Assembly (NCBI GenBank): GCA_022432975.1
Contig: CM039504.1
Location: 2,267,459-2,331,458 of the forward strand
DNA length: 64,000 nt
From: Begonia masoniana
Taxonomy: Eukaryota; Streptophyta; Magnoliopsida; Cucurbitales; Begoniaceae
Direction: 5' to 3'
In this document: one piece after another, positions 47,664-59,799 of the stretch
Numbering within the stretch: the first letter of the stretch is position 1
Layout: each line of letters starts with the position of its first letter
The notes under the pieces: model-generated
What the model saw: only the letters and a program-made list of their open reading frames with translations
What the model was told of the DNA's origin: nothing
The model's database searches: none
Program-made: the position numbers and the translations under genes

Positions 47664-50600
47664 TGTTGGGAAAAATAAAAAAGATATCCGACGAGAACCC
47701 CACTTAAATAAGTGGTACGAGAAATGATAGTAGATGCGATCTGAAAAATACCAAGAATATTTTTTCACTGTCGTAAAATTATAACGGCCAAAATGTAAGA
47801 AAAATAATAGCCAAAATGAACACCGAGAATTTCACGTAAAAATCTAAATCGAAAAAAGATCACGGGGACCGAGTTCATAAAGATCTTACTATAAAAAATA
47901 GAATTTACTATATTTTTTTAGATATCGAATATCCTAGAAAATATTCACTAAGAGAAATCACCACTCTTAGAATTCTCACTGTACACAAAAGTACCACACC
48001 TATTTTTCTCTCACACATTTCTTTTCTTTCTCTAAAAATTATCACCCCACTATTTCTCTCCCTCTTCTCTCAGAGACGTTCGTCTCTACTCTGCAGATCC
48101 ACATTGGATCACATTTTTCGGGATTCCCTTCGAAATTCCTTCAAGCCTCTATTCATAGAGCCTCTGAAGGAACACATTCCTTAAAATAAGGAATGTGGAC
48201 TGCGAAGGCGCCGAAACCTTCTTCTTTTTCATTTTCAATATCTCATTAAATGAGATGTTTGTTGTAGGTACCGAAAAAAGGAGGTCTTCTTCTCCTTCTC
48301 CAATTTATCAATGAAAAATTAAATGGGGAGATCCCTCTTCATAAAGGAGGGACCTCACAAATCTCATCCTCCCAAATTATGATGTGGTATATTCAATCAT
48401 GTTGAGCCTATATAGAATTCGTGTTTATTCCTTTGCAAAAACTTTGTCATCATGTCTGAGTCATTATCATCCGTGTGAATCTTCTCAAGATGCACTTATT
48501 ACTTGTTGTCCAACACATTTTGTATCCAATGATATTTGATATCTATGTGCTTTAACTTCGAATGAAAGCTCGGGTTCTTTCTTAAATGAATCGCACTTTG
48601 TGTCAACTCGTGATGCTTGGCTCTGGATAGTTGATAGGTTATATATTAATGTTTTAAACGTTTTGGAACTGCTTGGTATTTTCTTTGAAACAGGAGGATA
48701 TGTTAAACTTTCAAACGGAACCACGCAGTTTATTTTCGTGAAAATGTACTTTGTTATAGTTGTGTTTCGAGTCGGTTTTGTGGTGGTATTTCGGAAGACG
48801 TATGAGTATCGGGTGCTTGATGTTAAATTGTATTGTGAAGCGTATGTTTGTGAGGTGGATAGAAATTGTGGTATAGATAGAATCGCGTTAGTGAAATGGT
48901 GAGGTTGTATTTTGTAGGTGTTTGGATACGTATTGTTTTAAGTAATTGTTTTAAACGTTTTATTAAATTGTTTTTCCACTTAAACGCTAAGTATAAAAGA
49001 AAAAGAAAAAGAAGAATTTCGTACGGGAAATTAGGAATAGTATGAGGGTCGTTACACTTTGACTGTCGCAATACAAGATATATTTATCTTGTTTATGACC
49101 CAATTCTGTCATAAATTTTTGCATCTACAAAATTTCTTTACAGACTTCTGTAGCCGCTATAAACTCAGCTTCTGTCGTAGACAATATAACTGAACTTTGT
49201 CTCTTAGATTGTCATGTCACAGCTCCCCTTCAAAAGTAACCAAATACCCTGATGTTGATTTTCTGGAGTCAATGTCTCCAGCCATGTCTGTATCAGTATA
49301 GCCTGCCAACAAAGGCTTCTCACTTCCAAAATATAGACTAAATTATGAAGTACCTTTAAGATACCTAAGTATCTACTTCACCGCATTCCAATGCTCTCTG
49401 CCTGGATTTGTTAGAAATTGGCTGACTACTCCAACAGAATGTGAAATATCGTCTCGTACAAACCACAGCATATATCAAGTTGCCAACTGCTAAAGCATAT
49501 GGAATTATTTGCATTTTTGTTTTTCCCTCTTCAGTAGAAGGATTTTGTTCGAAAGTAAGTTTGAATTGTTTAGCAAGAGGAGTGCTGATCGACTTTGTCT
49601 TATCTATATAAAATTGGCTGATAACTTTCTTGATATATTTCTCATGTGATAGCCATAATTTTCCATTCTTCATATCACGAGTGATTCTCATAGCAAACAT
49701 CTGTTTCGCGAGTCCCAAGTCTTTCATGGCAAAAGAATTTTTAAGTTCATTCTTCAACTTAACAATTTTTTCTCTGTTTTGATCAACAATCAGCATGTCG
49801 TCGACATAAAATAGAAGGATTATAAATGTACCATCCGTGAACTTTTTCACTAACACACAATGGTCTGATAAAGTTTTATTGTATCCTTGATTTCCCATAG
49901 AGAAATCAAACTTCTTGTACCATTATCTTGGGGTTTGCATTAATCCATATAGACTCTTCTTCAATTTACACACTAGATGTTCATTTCCTTTGACAACAAA
50001 CTGTTCTGGCTGTTTCATGTGAATCTCTTCTTCTAATTCACCATGCAAAAAAATAGTCTTCACATTGAGTTACTCGATCTCCAAATTAAGACTTGAGGCT
50101 AATCCAAGTACCACTCGTATGGATAACATTTTCACTACCGGCGAAAAAATTTCTTCAAAGTCAACCCACTTCTTCTGTCCAAAGTCTTTTACGACCAGTC
50201 GTGCCTTATACTTTGGTTGTGAATTTTCGTCATTGAGTCTGTATATTCATTTGTTCTTGAGTGTCTTTCTTTGTATACCCATTTGTTCTTGAGTGTCTTT
50301 TTTCTCTTTGGAAGCTGAACTAACTCATAAGTATGATTCGCATGCAATGATCTCATCCCATCTTGCATCGCATCCAACAAATTCTTCTTTTGTTGATGTT
50401 CCATAGCTTCCTTATAGCACTCAGGTTCATCGTCATCAGTGATCATCACATACTCGTTTACAGAGTACTTTCTCGATGGTCAACGATCTCTTGTTGACCT
50501 TCTTAGCTATGGTTCTGCAACTGGTTCAGGAGAAGTCTCTGTTTCTCCATGATCAACATCAACAGTTGCTTTAATTTTCCGCAAGCAAATTTATTCTTGT

Positions 50601-51805
50601 AACTAGCCTCATCAAGAGAACCGATATTAGATTTAGTGTAATATCTGGAACATGTCCGACATCTTTAAGCACCAACTCAAATCTTGTGTTGGTCTCGATA
50701 CAGATGTCACATTTTTCAATTATTCTGGAAACGTGACTGTTCCTCATTTTAACAATGTTAAAATCACCGCTGGTGAAAAATACTCTACTTTTGAAGTAAC
50801 ATGATGAGATGCTTTAAAGTCATACATTCAACTTGATTCATTCATCACAAGGTTGACAGCATCTTCACATATAATGACATATTCACCCTCTGAGGTAGTT
50901 ACCATTTTCGTGATACTTGACAAAATTTCATCTACTAAAGTAAGATGATTATAACATCTTCATTTGCTTTGTTCAATTTCTCATCTTCAACGTTCGTCGG
51001 CCTATTGCTGATGACCATAGCACAACCATCTCTCCGTAATAGCGACTTCATTTTAATTTTCACAATGAGAAATTATTTCTGTTGAATTTTTCAAATTCAA
51101 TATTTTTCGCCATAACAACCTCGCTCTGATACCACTTGTTGGGAAAAATAATAAAGAAATCCGCCGGGAACACTACTTAAATAAGCGGTACGAGAAATAA
51201 TAGCATATGCGATCTGAAAAATACTAAGAATATTTTTCCACTGTCGTAAAATTATAACAACCAAGAAGTAAGAGAAATAATAGTCAAAAGGAACACCGAG
51301 AATTTTACGTGGAAACCCAAATCGGGAAAAAACTACAGGGACCGAGTCTAGAAAGATCTCACTATGAAAAATAGGATTTACAATATTTTTCTAGATATCG
51401 AATATCCTAAAAAATATTCACTAAGAGAAATCACCACTCTTAGAATTCTCACTGTGCACAAAAGTGTCATACCTATTTTTCTCTCCCTCCAAAAATTCTC
51501 ACCCCACTCACTATTTCTCTCCCTCTTTTCTCATAGACGTTCGTCTCTTATCTTCAGATCCACATTGGATCATATTTTTTTAGATGCCCTTCGAAGTTCT
51601 TTAAAGTCTCTATTTATAAAGCAACACATTCTTTAAAATAAGAAACGTGGACTGCCGCAATTGAAGGCGCCAAAACTTTTTTCTTTTTCATTTTCAACCT
51701 CTCAATTAAACGAGATGTTTGTTGTAGACACCGAAAGAAGGCAGCGAAAGAAGGAAGTCTTTTTCTTTTTCTCAAATTTTTCAATGAAAAAGGTGGGACC
51801 TCACA
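47664..51805 (-). mobile_element. Ty1-copia retrotransposon, minus orientation, degenerate
   Basis: The LTRs are 47664-48359 and 51137-51805 (TGTTGGGAAAAA ... CCTCACA), about 90% alike by eye. The 5-bp duplication GTGGT flanks the unit. The primer-binding site TGGTATCAGAGC (minus strand, 51135-51124) adjoins the right-hand LTR, so the element reads right to left. Recognisable remains are a gag start (MAKNIEFEKFNRNNFSL), reverse transcriptase with FYVDDM (49898-49365), and an RNase H end (IHTDDNDSDMMTK, about 48450). Stops and frameshifts are frequent, and integrase is not evident. It is a non-functional, internally deleted copy. Confidence 0.92.
48601..49056 (-). mobile_element. Solo LTR nested in the copia RNase H region
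   Basis: On the minus strand it starts TGTAACGACCCTC and ends GAGTTGACA, 456 bp, flanked by CTTTG repeats (48596-48600 and 49057-49061). Removing it and one repeat rejoins the RNase H reading YCDSQS with AIHLRKNPSFHSK. The TGTAACGACC start is common among gypsy-type and unclassified plant LTRs; family not determined. Confidence 0.85.
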
Positions 51806-52062
51806 GTGGTAAGCATGGTACTAGTCAAACAATGGCGTTTACTGCTATGTTTGAGAGTGGAAATTACGAAGACAGCATTAGTTTCTTCGGCGTTCATCGG
51901 ACAGGCGTATCGGAGTCATATCTTGCAATCATGGGCGGAACCGAAAGGTATGCTAATGCGAAAGGATTTGCCGGAGTGAAGACTTTTCCGGTGACTGATC
52001 AGCCCGATGAAAGTGATGGCCAGGAGACACTCCTCGAGATCACTGTTTATGTTACGTATTGA

Positions 52063-52769
52063 ATGTGCTAGTTTTCACCTTACTTTTGCGTCATATTGAT
52101 TTCTTTGAAGATTAATGTTTAGTTTGTGAGAGATTTTGAAGACAAAGGATTTTGTTTTTTGTGTCCAAATGTTTGAATTTTGTTTGTTTAGCGAGAAAAT
52201 ATGAGAGAAGATCTCTCGTTGAATGAAAAATGAATAAATTTTTTATTTTATTTTTCAAAAAATATTTGCCATACTGACCAACAAATTCAACACGAAGGTC
52301 TTGAGCAAAAAACTGTGACGTTAGCTGTCTCAACTGTCAAGATCCAAGTACTCGTTCTCTCACAAATCAGAGAACCAAGGCTTGAACTTATCTGAAATGA
52401 GAAAAAATGGACCTACTTTTTCGGGATTATTGCAGAGATTTATGAAATAAATGATCATTTCTTCAATAAATCATAATTTTTGCTCTTCTTTTTCTTCAAA
52501 CAGAATGGTCAAATGCTCAAAGTTATTCTGATTCTTCCAATACTTCAACGTAACAACAAATGAAAATGTATTTTTTTTGAGATCTTCTCCGTAATATTGC
52601 TTAAATAATGATTCTCAGTGATTCGTCATTTTCTTGATATTTCATGATCATATAAAATAGATTAGATTGCTATAAAAGGGCACTGCTTACACATCAAACA
52701 AACACCATTCAATCAAAGCACAATCACAAGGCCTTGGAACAACAGACAAGCGAAAAAATGAAACACAAA
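52063..52769. other. Convergent 3' intergenic region between the two dirigent genes
   Basis: AT-rich, with no conserved frame. It includes the 3' ends of the broken plus-strand gene and of the intact minus-strand gene. Confidence 0.45.
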
Positions 52770-53849
52770 CTACTCAGAGAGATAAATACTAAAATGGACA
52801 ATGGTATCCACCCCATCAGTTGTGTGCTGATCTTCCTGATTATGAAGAGTCTCAACCAATGCATACCCTTTAGAATTCTCATACTTTCCGGTCCCACCGA
52901 CCACCGCCACCTGTGATTTTATCGATGCCGTCCGATGGACTCCAAACAAGCTTATCGTGTCCTCGATCTCATGATTGGAATGATCGCCGCCGTGCAATAA
53001 CACAGTCAAGGCTATAGTTTGGCTAGTTCCATCCAATGAACTGGCCAAGTAAAACCCTTGTGCCTTGCCAATCACAGCAGTTCCTAGCTCATGCCCTTCC
53101 GTCAATTCGTCGTCGATCACAGTCAGTGAACCGAACATTAGCTGCTGAAGAGTGGCTCCGGAGGGAAGCTGGCCAGCCGTGACGAATGGCTGATTGTTAT
53201 TACCGCTCACGACGTTGTTGTTTCCACCGTTTTGCAGAATTGTGTTGGTCTGAGGGCCGTTGAATCCTGCGAGAAATGGGATGTTGTTGTTGTTGTTGAT
53301 GATGTTATTGATATTACCGTTGATCAAGGGGACGCCGCCTTGGATGGGGAAAACGTTATTATTGAGTTTAGAAAAAGGAAGGCCGTTTTCCATGGAGTTT
53401 GCTATGATTCCAGTCACCACTCTTGCCGACGGGTGCAATCCTCCCAACACATCATGCATGAAGAAGGACAACGGTGGGGTCTGTGGACCAGGTTGTGCCA
53501 CCGTGGCAGTTGTGGGGACCACGGGTGTAGCGGTAGCCCCACTGCCTGATGTGGCAGTGGGACCAACAACTGGAGCCACTTTAGTAGTCTCGGTATCGTC
53601 GACGTCTTCCGGTGGAGGGAGAGGTGAGTCGACTTCTTGATCATCATCCGGCACAGCAACGGCCGGGACTTGGTCACTTGGTTGCGTCTGAGTGGTACCA
53701 ACCTGTGGGACGGAAACAGATGGCAGCCCGGGATTGGCAATTACAGGAGATTGAAGGCCCTCTTGAGAGAGGATTCTAGCTGAGGCGGAAAAGGCAAGGG
53801 CGAGGACGACGAAGAAGATGCAGAGGGTGAATTTGATAGGTTTCGCCAT
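52770..53849 (-). CDS. Dirigent protein, long (DIR-e / ESB1-like) type
   Basis: Intronless, 359 residues. An N-terminal signal peptide (MAKPIKFTLCIFFVVLALAFSASA) is followed by a roughly 100-residue Pro/Thr/Val-rich low-complexity region. The dirigent domain begins LSFFMHDVLGGLHPSARVV, is interrupted by an Asn/Gly-rich insert (about residues 175-225), and continues GQLPSGATLQQLMFGSLTVI, ELGTAVIGKAQGFYLASSL and VVGGTGKYENSKGYALVET. The long linker and Asn-rich insert are typical of the DIR-e group, which includes ESB1 of the Casparian strip. It probably acts in the apoplast on phenoxy radicals; a specific substrate cannot be read from sequence. It is a tandem relative, in inverted orientation, of the broken gene to its left. 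Confidence 0.92.
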   Translation of the reverse strand: MAKPIKFTLCIFFVVLALAFSASARILSQEGLQSPVIANPGLPSVSVPQVGTTQTQPSDQVPAVAVPDDDQEVDSPLPPPEDVDDTETTKVAPVVGPTATSGSGATATPVVPTTATVAQPGPQTPPLSFFMHDVLGGLHPSARVVTGIIANSMENGLPFSKLNNNVFPIQGGVPLINGNINNIINNNNNIPFLAGFNGPQTNTILQNGGNNNVVSGNNNQPFVTAGQLPSGATLQQLMFGSLTVIDDELTEGHELGTAVIGKAQGFYLASSLDGTSQTIALTVLLHGGDHSNHEIEDTISLFGVHRTASIKSQVAVVGGTGKYENSKGYALVETLHNQEDQHTTDGVDTIVHFSIYLSE

Positions 53850-54511
53850 CTGGGTAGAGAGAGAAGTATGGATTGTGAGAGTCTTTCAGGGATGAAGAAC
53901 ACAACAATGGCGACGAGTATAAATACTTGAGGAAGGAGTGGAAGAGTTAGAAACAAGCGAAGAGGAGAGGGTGGCATGGAGTCGTTGAAGCATCTTGTGT
54001 TTTGGTTGAGATTCCGAACATTCTTCAATAACTAACACACAATAATTTACCATTTTTTTTTTGGTTTGATAAATGCCACGTCGGATGTTCTACCCTGAAT
54101 TAATCTCTTTCCAACAGTAAATATTTTTTAACCATTATTGTAAAAGAAAATTTAAAAAAATGGATTAAATAATCCATTGCATCATAACCGCTGAGGGATG
54201 GATTCAACTTTCAATGTAAGCCGTCCGATGCAATGGATGCTGTAGTTGCCCAAATATCATTTTTAAACCTTGGTCTACACGTCGTTTCTCTAAATTCGCT
54301 AGGGTTTATAAGCAGATTCAGTTGCTCAGCTCTGATTCAATTCGTCGGTCACGGCAAAAACCCTCCCGCTTTTCTCCATGTTCCAAGTCAGGAAGCTCTC
54401 GTAGAACCCCGAGTTCCACTTTTTCTTCGCTCCCAGAACTAAAAATCGTTTCACTTTTTACTGGAAAACAAGGAGGTTTGTGCTCTCTGTTTATATTCTG
54501 ATACTTGAGTT
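53850..54511. promoter_or_regulatory. Divergent promoter region, dirigent / SF3B3
   Basis: About 660 bp between two divergent starts. A TATA-like element (GTATAAATAC) occurs at about 53917, about 70 bp upstream of the dirigent ATG. The SF3B3 leader contains an upstream ATG frame at 54233-54442. Confidence 0.4.
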
Positions 54512-57500
54512 ATGTACCTTTATAATTTAACTCTCCATCGAGCCACGGGCATAGTATGTGCCATAAATGGAAATTTCTCAGGGGGGAAAACTCAGGAAAT
54601 AGTTGTGGCTAGGGGCAAAGTGTTGGAAATTCTTCGACCAGATGATAGTGGTAAGGTCCAGACCCTCCTTTCTGTTGAAATTTTCGGTGCAATTCGATCT
54701 TTAGCGCAGTTTAGACTCACTGGATCTCAGAAAGATTACATTGTGGTTGGTTCGGATTCGGGCAGAATTGTGATTCTTGAATACAACAAGGAAAAGAATG
54801 TGTTTGATAAAATTCATCAGGAAACGTTTGGGAAGTCGGGTTGTCGCAGGATTGTTCCTGGGCAATTTCTGGCTATTGATCCCAAGGGGAGGGCTGTTAT
54901 GATTGGGGCATGTGAGAAACAGAAGCTTGTTTATGTCTTAAATAGAGATACTGCAGCTAGGCTAACCATTTCTTCGCCTCTAGAGGCTCACAAGTCGCAT
55001 ACAATAGTGTACTCGATTTGTGGGGTTGATTGTGGATTTGATAACCCAATATTTGCTGCCATTGAGTTAGATTATTCAGAGGCAGATCAGGATCCTACTG
55101 GTCAGTCTGCAAGTGAAGCTCAAAAGCAATTGACGTTTTATGAACTTGATCTAGGCCTTAACCACGTGTCTAGGAAGTGGTCGGAACAGGTTGATAATGG
55201 TGCGAATATGCTTGTCACTGTTCCTGGAGGTGGGGATGGACCAAGTGGGGTGCTAGTTTGCGCAGAGAATTTTGTAATTTATAAGAATCAAGGTCAGCCA
55301 GATGTTCGAGCTGTGATTCCCAGGCGTGCAGACTTACCTGCCGAAAGGGGTGTACTCATAGTTTCAGCGGCTATTCTTAAGCAGAAAGCTATGTTTTTCT
55401 TTCTTTTACAAACTGAATATGGGGATATTTTTAAAGTTACTTTAGAAAATGATAATGACAATGTCAAAGAATTGAAAATCAAGTACTTTGATACTATTCC
55501 AGTTACGTCCTCAATGTGTGTACTAAAGTCAGGGTTTCTGTTTGCTGCCTCGGAGTTTGGAAATCACGCCTTCTACCAATTCCAGGCAATAGGGGATGAT
55601 GCTGATGTGGAGTCATCTTCTACAACATTGATGGAAACTGAGGAGGGTTTCCAGCCTGTGTTCTTCCAGCCCAGGCAACTTAAGAACCTTGTGAGAATTG
55701 ACCAACTTGAGAGCTTGATGCCCATAATGGACATGAAAGTTGCAAACCTGTTTGAAGAAGAAACATCACAGATATTTACGCTTTGTGGAAGGGGCCCTCG
55801 TTCTTCGCTGAGGATACTTAGACCTGGTTTGGCTATCAGTGAAATGGCTGTATCGGAGCTTCCTGGTGTACCAAGTGCAGTATGGACTGTAAAAAAGAAT
55901 ATAAATGATGAGTTTGATGCATATATTGTTGTGTCCTTTGCAAATGCAACTCTTGTTCTTTCAATTGGCGAGACAGTCGAAGAAGTTAGTGACAGTGGGT
56001 TTCTTGATACGACCCCTTCCCTCGCTGTTTCTTTGATTGGTGATGATTCTCTTATGCAAGTTCACCCCAATGGCATTAGACATATCAGGGAAGATGGGCG
56101 TATTAATGAATGGAGAACTCCTGGGAAGAGGACAATAGTTAAGGTTGGCTCTAATAGGCTTCAAGTCGTTATTGCACTCAGCGGAGGAGAACTCATATAT
56201 TTTGAGGTAGATATGACTGGTCAGTTAATGGAGGTGGAGAAGCATGAAATGTCGGGAGATGTGTCTTGTTTAGACATTGCTCCAGTTCCTGAAGGAAGAC
56301 AGCGATCTCGTTTCCTAGCTGTTGGTTCATACGACAATACAATCCGTATCCTTTCACTGGATCCTGATGATTGTATGCAGGTTCTGAGTGTGCAGAGTAT
56401 TTCTTCCTCTCCAGAATCTCTCCTTTTTCTAGAAGTTCAAGCTTCAGTTGGTGGAGAAGATGGTGCTGACCATCCTGCTAGCCTTTTCCTCAACGCTGCT
56501 TTACATTCTGGGGTTCTGTTCAGAACAGTAGTGGATATGGTGACAGGGCAGCTTTCTGATTCCCGTTCACGTTTCTTGGGTCTAAGAGCACCAAAACTAT
56601 TTTCTGTTAGTTTGAGAGGTCGAAGAGCAATACTTTGTCTGTCAAGTCGACCCTGGCTTGGATATATTCATCAAGGGCATTTCTTGTTAACTCCTTTATC
56701 TTATGAGACTCTTGAATATGCTGCATCATTTTCATCTGATCAATGTGCTGAAGGTGTAGTTGCTGTGGCTGGAAATTTTTTGAGGGTTTTTACGATTGAG
56801 AGATTAGGAGAAACATTTAATGAAACTGTTCTTCCACTTAGGTACACACCAAGAAAATTTGTACTTCATCCTAAGAAAAAATTGCTGGTCGTTATTGAGA
56901 GTGATCAGGGAGCATTTACTGCAGAAGAGCGTGAAGGCAGCCAAAAAGGAGTGTTTTGAGTCTGCTGGTGCAGCAGAAAATGGAAATGGTAATGTGGAAC
57001 AGATAGAGAATGGTGATGATGAAGAACAAGATGGTGCTTTATCTGATGAGCATTATGGGTATCCCAAGGCAGAATCAGAGAGATGGGTTTCTTGCATAAG
57101 AGTTCTCGATCCAAAATCTGCTACTACCACTTGTCTACTTGAGCTCCAAGAGAACGAAGCTGCCTTCAGTATATGCACTGTGAATTTTCATGATAAAGAG
57201 TATGGGACTCTTTTAGCCGTTGGTACAGCTAAGGGTCTTCAATTTTGGCCCAAACGAAGTTTGATTGCTGGGTTCATTCATATCTATCGGTTTGTAGAGG
57301 ATGGAAGATCCCTTGAACTTTTGCACAAGACACAGGTAGAAGGTGTTCCTCTTGCTTTATGTCAGTTCCAAGGAAGATTACTTGCTGGTATAGGGTCAGT
57401 ACTGAGATTGTATGATTTGGGCAAAAGAAGATTGCTTAGAAAATGTGAAAACAAGTTGTTTCCTAACTCTATTGTCACTATTCAGACATATCGTGATCGA

Positions 57501-58860
57501 ATTTATGTTGGCGACATTCAAGAGGTATTTTTTCCCCTTTGTCTAATGTTCCTGCGTGGCGTAATCTGTTTGTTCAGCATGCTAATTGTCTTCTAGTTGT
57601 GATATTTCTATGACAACATGTCATTTTCTTTCTATTTGTAATATTAAGCTAGGCAAATCCTCTTGTTTTATGTTTCACTGAAAACTGAGGTTATGTTTTT
57701 GTCAAGAAACTGAAATTTTTATGTCAGAAATATTTAATGATATGTTTAAATATAAAGAGACGGAAATATGCTTAATTTGTTGGACTTGAGCCACTGTCAT
57801 TGGGCTTTCTGAAAACGTGTTATTAATAATACATTCTGGAAGGCCTTAGTTGATGATGTATCGATGTACCTAAAGTTAATTTGTTCCTGAGAATTCATAT
57901 TTGGATGAGAATTCAGGTTTCGATTTCATGTTCCAACGGTGTAGTTCAACTTTTATGGTAATAATATTTAAAATGTTGATCGAAACTACATTTGAGCTAT
58001 TTTACAATTTATAATTATCCTCCTTGATCTCTATAATAACCATAGACTGTTGTCTTCTCTGCAGTCTTTCCATTACTGCAAATATAGGCGAGATGAAAAC
58101 CAATTGTACATATTTGCTGATGATTGTGTTCCTAGATGGCTAACTGCATCATACCATATAGATTTTGACACCATGGCGGGTGCAGATAAGTTTGGAAATG
58201 TTTATTTTGTACGCTTACCTCAAGACATCTCGGACGAGATTGAAGAAGATCCAACTGGGGGAAAAATAAAGTGGGAGCAGGGAAAGCTGAATGGTGCTCC
58301 TAATAAGGTAGAGGAGATCATACAGTTTCACATTGGGGATGTAGTTACCTCCTTGCAAAAGGCATCTTTGATACCAGGTGGAGGAGAGTGCATTATATAC
58401 GGAACAGTTATGGGCAGCTTAGGAGCATTGCATGCTTTTACTTCCCGCGATGATGTTGATTTCTTTTCTCACTTGGAGATGCATTTGAGGCAGGAATATC
58501 CGCCTTTGTGCGGGAGAGATCACATGGGTTATAGATCTGCCTATTTTCCAGTTAAGGTAATAAATTCTGCACTGCTTCTTTGTACTATTGATGAGGAGTT
58601 GTTTATCATTTTGTTTCCTCGAGATTTTTATTGTTAAACCATGAGTTTTTTAAAGGGTAGGGTGTCTTAATCAATCCTATTTTTGAAGGCTAATAGCCAA
58701 CTGTATGAAATTGGTTTTGCAGGATGTGATTGATGGGGATCTCTGCGAGCAGTTCCCAACTCTACCTTTGGATCTGCAGAGAAAAATTGCCGATGAATTG
58801 GATAGAACGCCAGGCGAGATACTGAAAAAACTTGAAGAAGTTAGGAATAAGATTATTTGA
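54512..58860 (+). CDS. SF3B3: Splicing factor 3B subunit 3 (SAP130), with one apparent frameshift
   Basis: Exons are 54512-57524, 58065-58556 and 58723-58860. It is a scaffold of the U2 snRNP SF3b complex, made of three beta-propellers and a C-terminal helical part, working with SF3B1 and PHF5A at branch-site recognition. The start MYLYNLTLHRATGIVCAING and end LEEVRNKII are family-typical. With one base removed the protein is 1,213 residues, almost exactly the usual length. The frame breaks at about 56934-56937: GAAGGCAGCC should read GAAGCAGCC (EEREAAKKECFE). An extra G in a short run is the simplest reading, and because this gene is essential it is most likely a consensus error unless another copy exists. 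The first exon is unusually long, as in Arabidopsis SAP130a/b. Confidence 0.93.
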
Positions 58861-59799
58861 AGACTGAACAGCTGAAAGGTGATCCATCCATCTCTTGATC
58901 TGTTCTCTATTGCACTAAGTTCTTTCCTGGTGAATGGTGGCATTTTACATTAATTTATAACTATGATATGCCTGGTTGTCTATTTTTGTGTAATTCTCTC
59001 TCACTAGTTTCCATGGCACACAATCTTCTAGTACGTAATATTATGCCATTTTTGGAGCAAGCTTTGAGAAAATCAATTAAAGAGAGATCCTATACATGTT
59101 TGCATTTGTCCTTGTTAGAAAATATTATGATCAATATTAATCTATTGACATGACTTGACCAGGTCTCACGTTGAGTCTTTGAAGAACAGCTTCTGCAAGT
59201 TGGAACTTAGCACTGGGGTAATTGCATCGGCAAACAAACAGAACTTTGTATGAGAAAGGGCAACCAGTTTGTGAGAGTCTAATCTACTTTTACCAACTGT
59301 TTTCTAGTCCTATGTAGGCCGCTTTTAGAAATTGTAGTCCAGTCACTAGTGTGTATTATGAACTAAGCACTAAGCAAAGTGCAATCTATGAATTCTTGTG
59401 GTATTTGTTGGAGATCTGTTTTGTCATTCATGTTTGGCTTACTTGGATATCTAGGGTGTCCTCTTGTGTCACGGTCGAATTCAATTGGTTTATGTTTCGG
59501 TTTACCCGACTAAGCGCAGGTGAAAGAACTGGAAGTTAATATTCAAACGGGTGAGATTTACAGTGGGTGTGGGATTACAAACTTCATAATCTAAACAATT
59601 TATAATTTCCTCCCCTTTTTTTTTGTGCTTCAAAATCTCACAGCACAAGTGTAAAAGCTGACAGAAATACAGTGAAGGAGTTTATGGGATAGCTTGAAAA
59701 ACAGAGTCTGCTACCGCTCAATTCTGTTGAGCCTTCATTTTCTCATCGTTTTCTCTCTTTTGCTCTCTCTCCAACCTCGGATTCCCGCCGGCGCTTCTC
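58861..59799. other. Convergent 3' region, SF3B3 / hydrolase
   Basis: It holds the 3'UTR of SF3B3 and the far 3' side of the hydrolase. No further gene recognised. Confidence 0.45.

Larger units (their letters stand above)
47061..52062 (+). pseudogene. Dirigent gene interrupted by a Ty1-copia element
   Basis: The 5' part (47061-47663) encodes a signal peptide (MELNKPLFAIAKAIESILL...SARIL), a linker and the dirigent start (TLTFFMHDIIGGSIPSARAV), up to VGKAKGFYVV. The 3' part (51811-52062) resumes with GTSQTMAFTAMFESG, ISFFGVHRTGV and IMGGTERYANAKGF, and ends ITVYVTY. Between them is a 4.1-kb retrotransposon with a GTGGT target duplication. Two one-base deletions also break the 5' part: GG to G near 47271 (HDIIG/GSIPSARA) and CCC for CCCC near 47520 (GFPVINGG). 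The intact relative at 52770-53849 shows what the uninterrupted family looks like. Dirigent proteins guide stereoselective coupling of phenoxy radicals in the cell wall. Confidence 0.9.

Noticed and set aside
54233..54442. Small gene upstream of SF3B3
   Set aside because: It lies in the SF3B3 leader or promoter and has no recognisable motif; at most an upstream open frame.
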